Assembly (NCBI RefSeq): GCF_006274605.1 | Contig: NZ_CP040846.1 | Span: 1,309,041-1,373,040 of the forward strand | Origin: Thermococcus indicus | Lineage (GTDB): Archaea; Methanobacteriota_B; Thermococci; Thermococcales; Thermococcaceae | DNA length: 64,000 nucleotides | Direction: 5' to 3' | Part shown: in pieces, positions 17,960-26,062 of the stretch | How positions within the stretch are numbered: the first letter of the stretch is position 1 | Layout of the letters: each line of letters starts with the position of its first letter | Position numbers and translations under genes: made by a program | The notes under the pieces: model-generated | What the model was told of the DNA's origin: nothing | Seen by the model: the letters and a program-made list of their open reading frames with translations, nothing else | Database searches by the model: none

Positions 17960-18067
17960 GCCGGGGTAGCTTAGCCTGGTCAGAGCGCTCGGCTCATAGG
18001 GCCGCTCCCCTTCGGGGGAGCCTGAGAAACCGAGAGGTCCGGGGTTCAAAGCCCCGCCCCGGCACCA
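17960..18067 (+). tRNA. tRNA-Met (CAU), elongator type, with intron
   Basis: The acceptor stem GCCGGGG pairs with CCCCGGC; the discriminator A and an encoded CCA end the gene at 18067. The D arm has TAGCTTAGCCTGGTCAGA. The anticodon stem CTCGG/CCGAG encloses CAT (17995-17997). A 30-nt intron (17999-18028) interrupts the loop after position 37 and folds into a CTCCCC/GGGGAG hairpin, as expected for a bulge-helix-bulge intron. The T arm is CGGGG-TTCAAAG-CCCCG. The stem lacks the three G:C pairs of initiator tRNA, so this is the elongator. Confidence 0.95.
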
Positions 18068-18185
18068 CATTCACGCTTTTCCCGATTGCCTTTGAACTGG
18101 GGACAACTGCGGACGATTCTCGAACCGGTTACACCATCACCCACATGTATATCCGGAATATCCTGGAATATCCCTCGATTAAATG

Positions 18186-19364
18186 CTAAGTCGCCCTCTT
18201 CTCTTCCTCCGGGAACTTCCAGTTCTTCGTTATCCGCGTCACGTTCCTCACGAGAGCTTTCTCCTTCGGGTGCCTTGAGACCAGCTCCTCGAGGAAGGAG
18301 ATAAGCTCGTCGTAGGCGGGTTTGTCTATTGGGAACGGAACCTTATCCTTGCCGCCAACGGCGTAGGTGAACTTGAATGGATCCGGCGGGTGAGTTACCG
18401 GGTCCTTCCAGCTCGGGTGGACGTCGTAGACCAGCTCAAGGATGAGCGATAAAGCCCTCAGCGTGCTCGGCCCGAGGCCCTTCAGGAGAAGAAACTCCTC
18501 GTAGTTATTCACGCTCAGCTCCCGGGCGAACTCCAGGGCTCTCTTGTTCAGCTCGAATCTTCCCAAACTTTCGTAGCGCCTCAGGATGGAAACCTCATCG
18601 ACGTCGCGGGGCTTGTAGTAGACGAGCGGTCGGTAGCCCCTGGCTATGGCTTTCAGGCTCTCCAGCTCGCGCTCTATCTTCCTCGGCTTTTCCTGCACCA
18701 CGTCGAGGAGCGTCCTCTGGTAATCCCTTGACTCCTTCGAGACCGTGTTGAGGGCGAACTCCCTTCTGAGCCCGGAGATGGCATTGTGCGGGTCGAGGAT
18801 AAAGGTTTTGGCATCGAACCAGTGGAAGCGCCTCGCCATCCTCTCGGCCTCGTTCATGCCCTGCTGTACCACCGCCCAGTTGCCCTCCTCATCGAGGAAG
18901 AAAACGTGGTGGTAGAGCTGGTAGCCGGTCTGGAGGGCGACCGTATCGACCTTCGCGACTAGGCGGGAGGTTCTTACGTACGGCTCGGGGTCGAGTTCGT
19001 AGAGTTCGGCTATGGTCTTCAGCTCCTCCGGCGTTGCCCTGCTCTTCTTCCCCTTACCCCCTGCCGCCTTGACGCCCAGCTCCTCCCTCCAGAGGGCGTC
19101 CTTTATCATGCCCGCCGTTACGGTGGTCGAGCCGGAGGAGTCCCAGTCCATTCCGATGACATTGTTAAACGCCTGGAACCAGACCGGGTCGGAGAGCCTC
19201 TCCAGGAGTCCCTTCGTTCCGTACTCCTCAACCGCCAGAACCAGCACTAACTTGGTGAGCTTCCTCATCCTCTGCGCCAGCCACGCCGGAACGTGGCCGC
19301 CGTGGAGGGGCAGGTCGGCGATATTCCTCATCGGAGTTATATCTCTCTCCGAGGTTTTAACCAT
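18186..19364 (-). CDS. DUF763 family protein with helix-hairpin-helix
   Basis: About 392 residues from the ATG at 19364; ATGs at 19400 and 19331 are alternatives. The family starts with IADLPLHGGHVPAWLAQRM, followed by GMDWDSSGSTTVTAGMIKDALW, RRFHWFDAKTFILDPHNAISGL and FEELSVNNYEEFLLLKGLGPSTLRAL in essence, the last part being a helix-hairpin-helix. Function is unknown; the hairpin motif and thermophile-biased distribution suggest nucleic-acid work. TTTATATG at 19434-19427 (minus) is its TATA box, so the start beyond 19400 is unlikely. Divergent from the serK-like gene. Confidence 0.85.
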   Translation of the reverse strand: MVKTSERDITPMRNIADLPLHGGHVPAWLAQRMRKLTKLVLVLAVEEYGTKGLLERLSDPVWFQAFNNVIGMDWDSSGSTTVTAGMIKDALWREELGVKAAGGKGKKSRATPEELKTIAELYELDPEPYVRTSRLVAKVDTVALQTGYQLYHHVFFLDEEGNWAVVQQGMNEAERMARRFHWFDAKTFILDPHNAISGLRREFALNTVSKESRDYQRTLLDVVQEKPRKIERELESLKAIARGYRPLVYYKPRDVDEVSILRRYESLGRFELNKRALEFARELSVNNYEEFLLLKGLGPSTLRALSLILELVYDVHPSWKDPVTHPPDPFKFTYAVGGKDKVPFPIDKPAYDELISFLEELVSRHPKEKALVRNVTRITKNWKFPEEEKRAT

Positions 19365-19501
19365 TATCCCCGTAGAATTTTCATAATTTTGGGCTATCAT
19401 ACGCAGAATCATCAGGAAAAACTGGTCATATAAATGGGAAAGCCTTTTTATCCTCCGCTTCGATTTCCGTCTGCTGGTTTAGGCTCACGGAGGTTGTGAA
19501 A

Positions 19502-20230
19502 ATGGGAGTTGAGAAGGTTCCGAAGTACGACATCCCGACCGTTAAGGTTGACTACGTTTTTATCGAGCTCGACAAGATGAAGCCCCACGAGCAGCTCGTC
19601 CAGAAGGAGCTTGAGGCCTTCATCGAGAGCGTCACCGGCTCCGGCCTCTTCTGGAAGCCCATGCTCCTCGCCAAGGTCCCCGGTGAGGACACCTACCTCA
19701 TCGTTGATGGTCACCACCGCTGGGCCGGTCTCCAGAAGCTCGGCGCCAAGAAGGCTCCCTCCGTCATACTCGACTACTTCAGCGACGATGTCAAGGTCTA
19801 CACCTGGTACCCGGCCTTCAAGGGTAGCCTCGAGGAGGTTCTCGAGAGGCTCAAGGCAGAGGGGCTTGAGGTCATAGAGGACCCGGAGGCGGAGGAGAAG
19901 GCCGAGAGGGGCGAGATAGCCTTTGCCCTCGTCGGCGAGAAGAGCTTTGCCATACCCGGCGGCCTCGATGAGCAGAAGAAGGTCAGCAAGGTTCTCGACG
20001 AGATGAGCGTTGAGGGTAAGATCGAGCTCATCTACTACGGCCTCAAGGAGGACGCCAGAGAGGACATGGGCAAGGGCGAGATCGACTACGTCTTTATCAG
20101 GAAGGCCCCGGGCAAGGAGGAGGTCATGGAGCTCGTCAAGCGCGGCGAGGTCTACTCCCCGAAGACCACCAGACACGTCCTGCCCTTCAACCCGGACAAG
20201 ATAGACGTCAAGCTTGAGGAGCTGTTCTGA
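19502..20230 (+). CDS. serK: ADP-dependent serine kinase SerK (ParB/Srx fold)
   Basis: 242 residues. It has the ParB/sulfiredoxin-like fold with the signature VDGHHRWAGLQKLGAK at about 73-88 and the acidic helix PHEQLVQKELEAFIES. From memory this matches the Thermococcus kodakarensis SerK, which phosphorylates free L-serine using ADP as part of a route to cysteine; a generic ParB-like annotation would miss this. GGAGG lies 9 nt before the ATG at 19502, and a TATA-like TTTTTAT occurs near 19443. Single gene, divergent from DUF763. Codon use is strongly C/G-ending, suggesting high expression. Confidence 0.82.
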   Translation: MGVEKVPKYDIPTVKVDYVFIELDKMKPHEQLVQKELEAFIESVTGSGLFWKPMLLAKVPGEDTYLIVDGHHRWAGLQKLGAKKAPSVILDYFSDDVKVYTWYPAFKGSLEEVLERLKAEGLEVIEDPEAEEKAERGEIAFALVGEKSFAIPGGLDEQKKVSKVLDEMSVEGKIELIYYGLKEDAREDMGKGEIDYVFIRKAPGKEEVMELVKRGEVYSPKTTRHVLPFNPDKIDVKLEELF

Positions 20231-20261
20231 AGGTTTTTAACCCCTTTTTCCTACTTTCTCC

Positions 20262-20319
20262 GCCGATGACGAAGGATCAACCGGCTGATGGGTGATGATC
20301 AGTCCAGGATACTGAGGCA
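20262..20319 (+). ncRNA. C/D box sRNA, D' guide matches 16S rRNA 5' end
   Basis: C box ATGACGA (20266-20272, one change), D' CTGA (20285-20288), C' GTGATGA (20292-20298) and D CTGA (20312-20315). Guides are 12 and 13 nt and the D'-C' gap is 3 nt, a textbook archaeal layout. Flanking GCC and GGC form the terminal stem. The D' guide AGGATCAACCGG is the exact reverse complement of CCGGTTGATCCT, the near-universal 5' end of archaeal 16S rRNA; by the N+5 rule the U after CCGG would be methylated. The D guide TCAGTCCAGGATA would pair with TATCCTGGACTGA, target not identified. Confidence 0.88.
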
Positions 20320-20344
20320 CCTACATAGGCAACTACAAAAAGGA

Positions 20345-20353
20345 TTTAAATAT
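20345..20353 (+). promoter_or_regulatory. TATA box for the DUF835 gene
   Basis: ATTTAAATA within the palindromic GGATTTAAATATCC, about 40 nt before the probable GTG start, places transcription start near 20372. Confidence 0.6.
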
Positions 20354-20387
20354 CCATTCAGGATTTTACCCTTAAGCGGTGAGTGAA

Positions 20388-20828
20388 GTGCTCAGGATTT
20401 CACTTCCTGTGCTGGCACGGTCACGGAAGGAAGGAACCCGGAGGGTTGATGTCCCAGCATTCAGGCTGGTGAGTTCATTCTCCGACATAATCGAAGATAG
20501 CGCCGTTGTTATAGGCCGGGCCGGGATGAAGGTTCCTCCCGACTGGAATCTCATTACCGTGAGTTCCGTTAAGGGATATTTTGGTCCGAGGGAACTCCAC
20601 AGAATTTTGGATGGTATAATCAAAAGTCTCAAAGGGCATCCGGATAGGGCGGTAATTATAGCCTGTCCCGAGTACCTGGCGCTCCATAACGGATTTGAGA
20701 CGTTTCTGAGATTTTTGAACACCATTCGTGATCACGTTATACTCACCAATACCAAGGTCTACGTTGTCACTGATCCCCTTGCATGGAAACCAAGGCAGTG
20801 GGCCCTCCTCAAGAAACTTGAGCTCTGA
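20388..20828 (+). CDS. DUF835 family protein
   Basis: 146 residues from a GTG at 20388 (GGTGAG 4 nt upstream); a GTG at 20379 is also in frame. The C-terminal part, with GFETFLRFLNTIRDHVILTN, KVYVVTDPLAWKPRQWALLKKLE, is the archaeal DUF835 signature. In other archaeal proteins this domain is often joined to sensor or membrane parts; here it stands alone. No membrane segment is seen. Function unknown. Base composition is lower in GC than its neighbours and codon use is less biased, which may mean low expression or a different origin. Confidence 0.75.
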   Translation: MLRISLPVLARSRKEGTRRVDVPAFRLVSSFSDIIEDSAVVIGRAGMKVPPDWNLITVSSVKGYFGPRELHRILDGIIKSLKGHPDRAVIIACPEYLALHNGFETFLRFLNTIRDHVILTNTKVYVVTDPLAWKPRQWALLKKLEL

Positions 20829-20863
20829 GCGACAAACTTTAAAGCTCCACCGTTGCCCTCTTT

Positions 20864-21541
20864 ATGATGAGGATGCTCCGCGGTTTAATCTTCGACGTTG
20901 ACGAGACCCTGGTCTACTACGAGGGCTACGACCACAGGGAATGGTACGAGAAGTGGGTGATGCCGGCCCTTCGGGAGCACGGCATCGAGCTGGACTACGA
21001 GACCTACAGAGAGACAGTGACCGGCGAGCTTCCGAGAAGCTACGTCGAGCGCTTTGGAATTAATCACATCCAGTTCTGGAAAATTGTCGACGGCGTGAAC
21101 CTCCAGTACCGCCGGTGGATGGCCGAACGGGGAAAGATACGGCCTTTCTCTGATGTTGATACCCTTGAAGAGCTGAAGGCGATGGGCCTGAGGCTCGCCG
21201 CGGTCAGCAACGCCTCCCAGGAGTGCACGGAGTTCGTTTTGAACCTCTTTGATTTGAGGAAATACTTCGAGGTCGTTTACGGGAAGGACTATTCAAACCT
21301 CGACGGCGTCAAGCCAAACCCCTACCTCGTTGAAAAAGCCCTAAATGCGCTCGGCCTGAAACCCGAAGAGACAATGATGGTAGGCGACAGTCATCATGAC
21401 GTACTCGCAGGGAAGCGCGCTGGAATGAAAGTGGTCAACGTAACGCGCTTCGGTAAAATCGAGGGTGCTGACTACTACGTGAAGGATCTCTGGGAGCTTC
21501 TGGGGCGGGTGAGAAAAATTCTGGGGACTCAGTCCACGTAG
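20864..21541 (+). CDS. HAD superfamily hydrolase
   Basis: 225 residues. Phosphatase-type HAD fold: motif I FDVDETL with the nucleophile Asp, motif II VSNAS, motif III Lys in GVKPNPYLVEKAL and motif IV VGDSHHDVLAGKRAG. The alpha-helical cap between residues 17 and about 95 is of the C1 type, as in phosphoglycolate phosphatase-like enzymes. CTTTAAAG at about 20837 is a TATA box close to the ATG, so translation is probably leaderless from 20864 or 20867. It overlaps the convergent metallo-beta-lactamase-fold gene by 13 nt. Substrate cannot be named. Confidence 0.9.
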   Translation: MMRMLRGLIFDVDETLVYYEGYDHREWYEKWVMPALREHGIELDYETYRETVTGELPRSYVERFGINHIQFWKIVDGVNLQYRRWMAERGKIRPFSDVDTLEELKAMGLRLAAVSNASQECTEFVLNLFDLRKYFEVVYGKDYSNLDGVKPNPYLVEKALNALGLKPEETMMVGDSHHDVLAGKRAGMKVVNVTRFGKIEGADYYVKDLWELLGRVRKILGTQST

Positions 21542-22301
21542 AACTCCCTTTCGAAGACATCCACGCCAACCTCAAGGCTTTCGAGCCAGTCGAGGAATCT
21601 TCCAATGTTTTCGTCCCGGAATATTGCCCCGTGCTGGGGGCTATAAGTTGGGGCTTTAGCCTCCTGACTGAGCGAACCCATGCCATAAGGGCCTTCGTTG
21701 AGCTCATGTACCTCATATGGAAGCCCTCCATGTGTTTGATGTGTTCCTCAAAGTCCTCAACGAAGAGGTACCACTCGCCCTCGGGAAATGCCGCCGCCCC
21801 TATGTCCGAGCTAAAGAGTATCCCGCTCTTCTCGTCATAGAATGAGAAGTTGCCCGGGCTGTGGAGATAGTGTGAGGGAACAGCTTTTATTGTGGAGTTG
21901 CCGAGCTGGAAGTCCATTCCTTTGTCAGGTATCCCCATAGTCCTGCCGGCGCTTAGAACCGCCATGTGGGGTATGAACCTGACCCAGAGCTCCGAAATGG
22001 CGACCTTCGCAAGGGGAGCGTACTCAAACCAGAGGTTCAGACCGGCGACCACATCCGGATCCTGGTGGGAGTACATGAGGTACTTTATCTGGGTGGGAGG
22101 GATTATCGAGGAAACGTTTTTCAGAACGCGGGAGAAGACGAAAAACCCACCTGGCTCTATAAGGGCAGCTTCGTTGCCGTCCACCACAAGGTATTGGTTT
22201 GTGAGGATGCCCTTCTCGTCCTCGGCCTCCTCGATTCCAAGCCAGTACACCCTGTGCTTCCCGTCATCGTAGAGGGGATAAGTGTTCATGTTTCTTATCA
22301 T
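21529..22301 (-). pseudogene. MBL-fold (oxygen-binding di-iron type) protein with a frameshift
   Basis: The N-terminal part reads as an FprA-like metallo-beta-lactamase domain: YSHQDPDVVAGLNLWFEY, PSHYLHSPGNFSFYD and LFSSDIGAA hold metal ligands. At a run of five C (plus-strand G 21636-21640) the frame breaks. With a sixth C the protein continues PQHGAIFRDENIGRFLDWL and ends EREFYVD at 21529, giving exactly 258 codons and restoring the last His ligand. Without it the frame runs on to 21435 through the antisense of the HAD gene with low-quality sequence. GGAGGTG precedes the ATG at 22301. The break is either a real mutation, a homopolymer sequencing error or programmed slippage. Third gene of its operon. 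Confidence 0.8.
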
Positions 22302-22302
22302 C

Positions 22303-23094
22303 TCAGACACCTCCAACCGGAACCCAGACGTTCACCATATACGCACCCGATACCTTGGAAACAAGCTCCAGTGCCTCTCTTGCGGCCGTCTCGTCCCTGA
22401 CCTTCAGTGTCTTTACCCCCTCGCCATCACGGTACTCAACCGCAAGGATTTGGCTCCTTCTGAGCAAAAGTTTGAAGCCCTTCACGCCATCCTGGGTTAT
22501 GCCGGACACATAGAGGACGTCCTCAGGTATGTTCTTTCTAATGTCCATTATAACGTTCAGAAGTTCCCCTGGGGCCACAAGGTGCAGCCCGGTGTGTACC
22601 ATTCTGGCCTTTGCGAGAAAACTGGCGACGCTCATAGGGTCCGAGAAGTCAAGATTTATTTCCCTTGCAGGGACATTCTGTTTAGCTGGATGTTCTCCTG
22701 ACTCCGCCAGTTTTTTGAGGCTTTCTGCTATCCCCTCAACAAGGTGCTGAAGTGTCTTCCCAAGAAGGAACTCCCCCGGTCCCTGATACCCAATTTCCAC
22801 GTTTGCCACCACGTTTTTTTGCCATTCTCTCATTGATACGGTCACTATGAGGTGGCTTTTCCTCCCAACACCCTCGTAGATATAACTGCTTTCATCGCTC
22901 ATTATCGTGAACCGGTAGATATCACCGAACTTGAAAAGAAACCTCGGGAGCAGTACCTCTGCATTGATTCCTCCCTTCGTGTTTATCCCGACAACGTACG
23001 GCCAGTTGGTTATAAACTGGGGGGCGTCTTCCAGGATTTGAACTATATGTTCCTTTGGAGCGTCCATTCTCACGGAGGTGCTCTTTCTCTTCAT
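22303..23094 (-). CDS. SRPBCC-like unknown protein
   Basis: 263 residues; no named family recognised. The first 130 residues (STSVRMDAPKEHIVQILEDAPQFITNWPYVVGIN, then RYRF-like beta strands and a long helix LVEGIAESLKKL) look like a START/SRPBCC ligand-binding fold. The second half (VNVPAREINLDFSDP..) is an unassigned alpha/beta part. It starts in an ATGA overlap with the 104-residue gene upstream and ends 1 nt before the MBL-fold gene start, so the three are one operon. Soluble, no signal peptide. Function unknown. Confidence 0.7.
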   Translation of the reverse strand: MKRKSTSVRMDAPKEHIVQILEDAPQFITNWPYVVGINTKGGINAEVLLPRFLFKFGDIYRFTIMSDESSYIYEGVGRKSHLIVTVSMREWQKNVVANVEIGYQGPGEFLLGKTLQHLVEGIAESLKKLAESGEHPAKQNVPAREINLDFSDPMSVASFLAKARMVHTGLHLVAPGELLNVIMDIRKNIPEDVLYVSGITQDGVKGFKLLLRRSQILAVEYRDGEGVKTLKVRDETAAREALELVSKVSGAYMVNVWVPVGGV

Positions 23095-23405
23095 TGTACC
23101 CCCTCCACGAGGGCCTGCAGCCTCAGGTAGGCGCCTTCGACACCCTCCAGCGGGTCGACTGGAAGAAGGACGTACACCTTTTCGCCGTCCTTTAGCAATG
23201 CCTCCCTCTCCTTTTCATGGAACACCACGTCGAGATCGAGGTTGATCACCCGGTTCCCGACTATCTCGAGGGTTCCAACGAGATGAGGAACCGCTGAGCT
23301 TGCGGGTGCATTCATAACCTCGCCCCATATGGAGTGAATCGCATCAAAGGGATCGACTGTCCAGAGAATTTGTTTGGTTAGAATGATTTTTGCTTTTGGA
23401 ATCAT
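23091..23405 (-). CDS. small unknown protein, first of a three-gene operon
   Basis: 104 residues from the ATG at 23405, which has GGAGGTG upstream. Not recognised. The sequence contains ILWTVDPFDAIHSIWGEVM and beta-rich segments such as VGNRVINLDLDVVFHEKERE. There is no membrane segment. It may be a partner of the SRPBCC-like protein, whose gene it overlaps by 4 nt. Confidence 0.65.
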   Translation of the reverse strand: MIPKAKIILTKQILWTVDPFDAIHSIWGEVMNAPASSAVPHLVGTLEIVGNRVINLDLDVVFHEKEREALLKDGEKVYVLLPVDPLEGVEGAYLRLQALVEGVQ

Positions 23406-23631
23406 ATCTTTCACCTCCCAATTTCATGAGCATTTAAATCTAATTTTGACTTAAGTGGTTTGGAATTTAAACCTTTTGTTTAAAATTCGTGATGCAAAGC
23501 TATGGGAGTTCGAAATTTAAACTGGATCGGGTGTTGTGGACCCTGACCTTCCCCCGGCCCGAAGAGCGAGGCTGGGAAAAGAGAAAAGTCACTATCCTTA
23601 AATACTGTCAGGTGTAATAATATCCCCAGTG
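23406..23631. promoter_or_regulatory. divergent promoter region with two quasi-palindromes
   Basis: Two related near-palindromes centred on AATTT occur: GGTTTGGAATTTAAACC (23457-23473) and GTTCGAAATTTAAAC (23508-23522). They lie upstream of the minus-strand operon, together with CATTTAAATC (23431-23440), a TATA candidate on either strand. For the plus-strand operon CTTAAATAC (23597-23605) is the TATA box and would give a leaderless message. The regulator is unknown. Confidence 0.5.
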
Positions 23632-24654
23632 ATGGTGATGGAGGCCGTTGGATTTAAATGTGAGAGGTGCGGTGCGCCCCTCGAAGTATCCCCCGAGACC
23701 ATTGTGGCCATCTGCCCGTACTGTGGATTTCCGAACCACCTGAGTGGAAACCTGAAGACGGAGAACATCTACATCGTCCCAACGAAAGATAAGAATGCCA
23801 TAGCCAAAGCATTCTGGGACCGCGTTAACAGGGATTTTGACCTGAAGAGGATGAAGGAGCAGATAGAGATAGTCGATATCGAGGGTCATTACGCCCCGTA
23901 CTGGGTAGGCAACGTTCACGTTGAGGGTGACGTTAGGTATATGGTGCGCGAAGAGGAGTGCCATACAGACTCCAAGGGAAACACCCACTGCCACACCGTT
24001 GAGAGGCACTACCACGACTACGTTGATGAGGTTTTGAACCTTATTGGCTCAGCGAGGAGGCAGGTAAAGAGCTTCGGCGTTGATGACATCATCGTCCACT
24101 ATTCGAGGGCAAAGCCCAAGGGAAGAAAGCTCCTTGAGCTTGATGAGGACCAGTGGGGCAAAATCAAGCTGGAGATACTAAACACGGAGATAGACGAGAC
24201 CCAGGCGAAGATGATAATGCGAGAGGACGCGATAGACGTCATAAGGAACCGCTATTCAGCCAAGGCAGACAGGATAGAGCAGTTTGACATAAAGGCCGAT
24301 GAGCCCCAGAACGTCTCCCTGGTTCTCCTGCCCATGTGGACGGTCTACTACAAGCACGAAAACTCGATATACCATGCAGTCTTCGCCGGCTGGGATGGAA
24401 GGGACATTGCCGCCACCGAACCGATGCCGGTATGGAGACGCGCCCAGTACATGACCGGCGTCGTTTTGGGAATCGTCATAGGCGCCGCCGGAGCCGCTTA
24501 CGGCGGTGCAAACGGCTCTGCCATTCTCTCGGTGCTCTCGCTGATAATTGGGGCCGGCGCCAGCGGCTACTTTGGCTCGCTGGTTCTCGAGGGTCAGAGG
24601 ACGGAGAGGAGCACCGGTATCATGGGGAGCTTCATGGGAGGTCTCAAGAGGTGA
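23632..24654 (+). CDS. zinc-ribbon membrane protein (first of four-gene operon)
   Basis: About 340 residues; start at 23632 or 23638. Residues about 8-33 form a zinc ribbon (FKCERCGAPL..AICPYCGFPNH). A middle domain of about 180 residues contains the unusual His/Cys-rich stretch EECHTDSKGNTHCHTVERHY, possibly a second metal site. Near the C-terminus are one or two membrane segments rich in Gly and Ala (GVVLGIVIGAAGAAYGGA and VLSLIIGAGASGYFG). The next gene encodes a related protein. General architecture recalls B. subtilis YdjG, which works beside the SPFH protein YdjI; that comparison is from memory and by architecture only. Confidence 0.78.
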   Translation: MVMEAVGFKCERCGAPLEVSPETIVAICPYCGFPNHLSGNLKTENIYIVPTKDKNAIAKAFWDRVNRDFDLKRMKEQIEIVDIEGHYAPYWVGNVHVEGDVRYMVREEECHTDSKGNTHCHTVERHYHDYVDEVLNLIGSARRQVKSFGVDDIIVHYSRAKPKGRKLLELDEDQWGKIKLEILNTEIDETQAKMIMREDAIDVIRNRYSAKADRIEQFDIKADEPQNVSLVLLPMWTVYYKHENSIYHAVFAGWDGRDIAATEPMPVWRRAQYMTGVVLGIVIGAAGAAYGGANGSAILSVLSLIIGAGASGYFGSLVLEGQRTERSTGIMGSFMGGLKR

Positions 24655-24659
24655 TCACC

Positions 24660-25556
24660 ATGGAGGTTCAATGCCCAACCTGTTCGGCCAGGTTCAAGGT
24701 TCCGGACACCGTGAGCGTGGCGACGTGTCCCTACTGTGGAACGACCTTCCACGTCCACACCGGTGAGGAGAGCTCCGAGGAGCACTTCTTCTTCCCGCCG
24801 ATGAGGAAGGACGCGGGTGGAGTCCTGCTCAAGTTCCTATCCAGGCAGTACGGTGCCCCGGCCGACATAACGGGGGCAAAGGTAACGAAGAAGGAGCTAC
24901 ACTGGGTGCCGGTTTACTTCTTCTACCTCCATGGGAAGAGCACGCGCTGGTCAACGATAGAGGAGGTCCGCTTCGTTGGAATCCCGGCCGGCTCGCCTTT
25001 CCAGGGTCTTCTGAAGGACTATCCGTTCCCGATAAGGGGCAAACGCTTCTTCGATGAGGCGGTGGTCAAAAAGGGTAAGTACCACGAGCCGAAGATGTCT
25101 AAGGAAGAGGCCGAGGCGATAGCCAGGAGCATCATGGAGAGCGCTCTAAGGAGTGAAGCCGCGGAAGAGGACAAATCTCTAGGTGGCGTCGAAATAGAGG
25201 TGAAGTACCAGGGACTGGTGCACTATCCCCTCTGGGAGGTTCACTACGAATATGGGGGTCAGAACTTTGTGGGATACGTCGATGGGACCGATGGGAGGGT
25301 TGTCCAGGCCGAGTACCCGCTCATGAGCGGTGCCAGAAAGAAAGCCACCCTCCTGGGGGCCGCTGTTCTGGCGATCGGCCTGATAGTCGGAATAGCCGCG
25401 GCTGGAGCGTACGAAAGCGCCTGGGGATTCATTGGCGGACTCATTCCAGGAGGCGCAGGAGCCTTCGGGGTATTCCGGAAAGGCGCCGTCAAGAAGAGGA
25501 AGGTGAGCGAGGTTATGAGGCTCAAGGAAGGTAACCTGTACTTCAAACCTATATGA
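24660..25556 (+). CDS. zinc-ribbon membrane protein (second of four-gene operon)
   Basis: 298 residues from the ATG at 24660, preceded by GAGGTGATC. It starts with a zinc ribbon (VQCPTCSARFKVPDTVSVATCPYCG), continues with a soluble domain holding ELHWVPVYFFYLHGKS and LVHYPLWEVHYEYGGQ, and ends with one or two membrane segments (AAVLAIGLIVGIAAAG, GFIGGLIPGGAGAFG) and a basic tail. It has the same layout as the upstream protein, so they are diverged paralogues and may form a heteromer. A longer in-frame reading starting at 24336 overlaps the first gene and is not real. Confidence 0.78.
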   Translation: MEVQCPTCSARFKVPDTVSVATCPYCGTTFHVHTGEESSEEHFFFPPMRKDAGGVLLKFLSRQYGAPADITGAKVTKKELHWVPVYFFYLHGKSTRWSTIEEVRFVGIPAGSPFQGLLKDYPFPIRGKRFFDEAVVKKGKYHEPKMSKEEAEAIARSIMESALRSEAAEEDKSLGGVEIEVKYQGLVHYPLWEVHYEYGGQNFVGYVDGTDGRVVQAEYPLMSGARKKATLLGAAVLAIGLIVGIAAAGAYESAWGFIGGLIPGGAGAFGVFRKGAVKKRKVSEVMRLKEGNLYFKPI

Positions 25557-25566
25557 GGTGTTGCTT

Positions 25567-26061
25567 ATGGGGAAGGAAACTTCGATAGTTGAGAAGCTTG
25601 AGCTCGTCATCCCGGGCTTCCACGGCTACAAGAAGAAGGAGCTCATAAGGGAGGACGACAGGCTCGTTCGGGGCAAGGTAGCGGACACCCTAGCCCTCGC
25701 CAGAAGGGAGATGGAGCGCGCCCTACAGCGCTGTGCCATGGTGAGCTGCGCCCAGCTCGTGGCGATAGACAATCTGAGGAAGAAACTCATGGCCCTTGAG
25801 AGCAGGGTGAGACACGCGGAAGCCGGCTACCGCGGCTACTTCGACAGGGTGAAGTTCAAGGAGGAGGAGCTGAACAGGCTCATCGAGTACGATGCAAAGA
25901 TGATAGAGCTGGCCGAGGAGATACTCAACGAGGTCAAGGCTTTGAACGGCCAGATAGCGAACCCTCAGGCCCTGGGCATGGCGGTTCTGAACCTCGATGA
26001 GGAGCTGATAAACTTCGAGGAAGTCCTCGGCAAGAGGATGAGCTTCGCGGCGGGTGAGTGA
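25567..26061 (+). CDS. all-helical protein in the SPFH operon
   Basis: 164 residues. The ATG at 25567 follows GAGGTGTTGCTT. Almost entirely alpha-helical with heptad-like stretches (VADTLALARREMERAL, LRKKLMALESRVRHAE, FKEEELNRLIEYDAKM, LAEEILNEVKALNGQ). No membrane segment. The family is not recognised with certainty; in bacterial envelope-stress operons the matching place is taken by the coiled-coil PspA/YdjF, but this protein is shorter and similarity is not evident. It is 1 nt from the SPFH gene start and likely binds the SPFH or zinc-ribbon partners. Confidence 0.72.
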   Translation: MGKETSIVEKLELVIPGFHGYKKKELIREDDRLVRGKVADTLALARREMERALQRCAMVSCAQLVAIDNLRKKLMALESRVRHAEAGYRGYFDRVKFKEEELNRLIEYDAKMIELAEEILNEVKALNGQIANPQALGMAVLNLDEELINFEEVLGKRMSFAAGE

Positions 26062-26062
26062 G

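Noticed and set aside
24336-25556. Long version of the second zinc-ribbon gene starting at 24336
   Set aside because: The extension overlaps the first gene in another frame; the ATG at 24660 has GAGGTG upstream and begins at the zinc ribbon.
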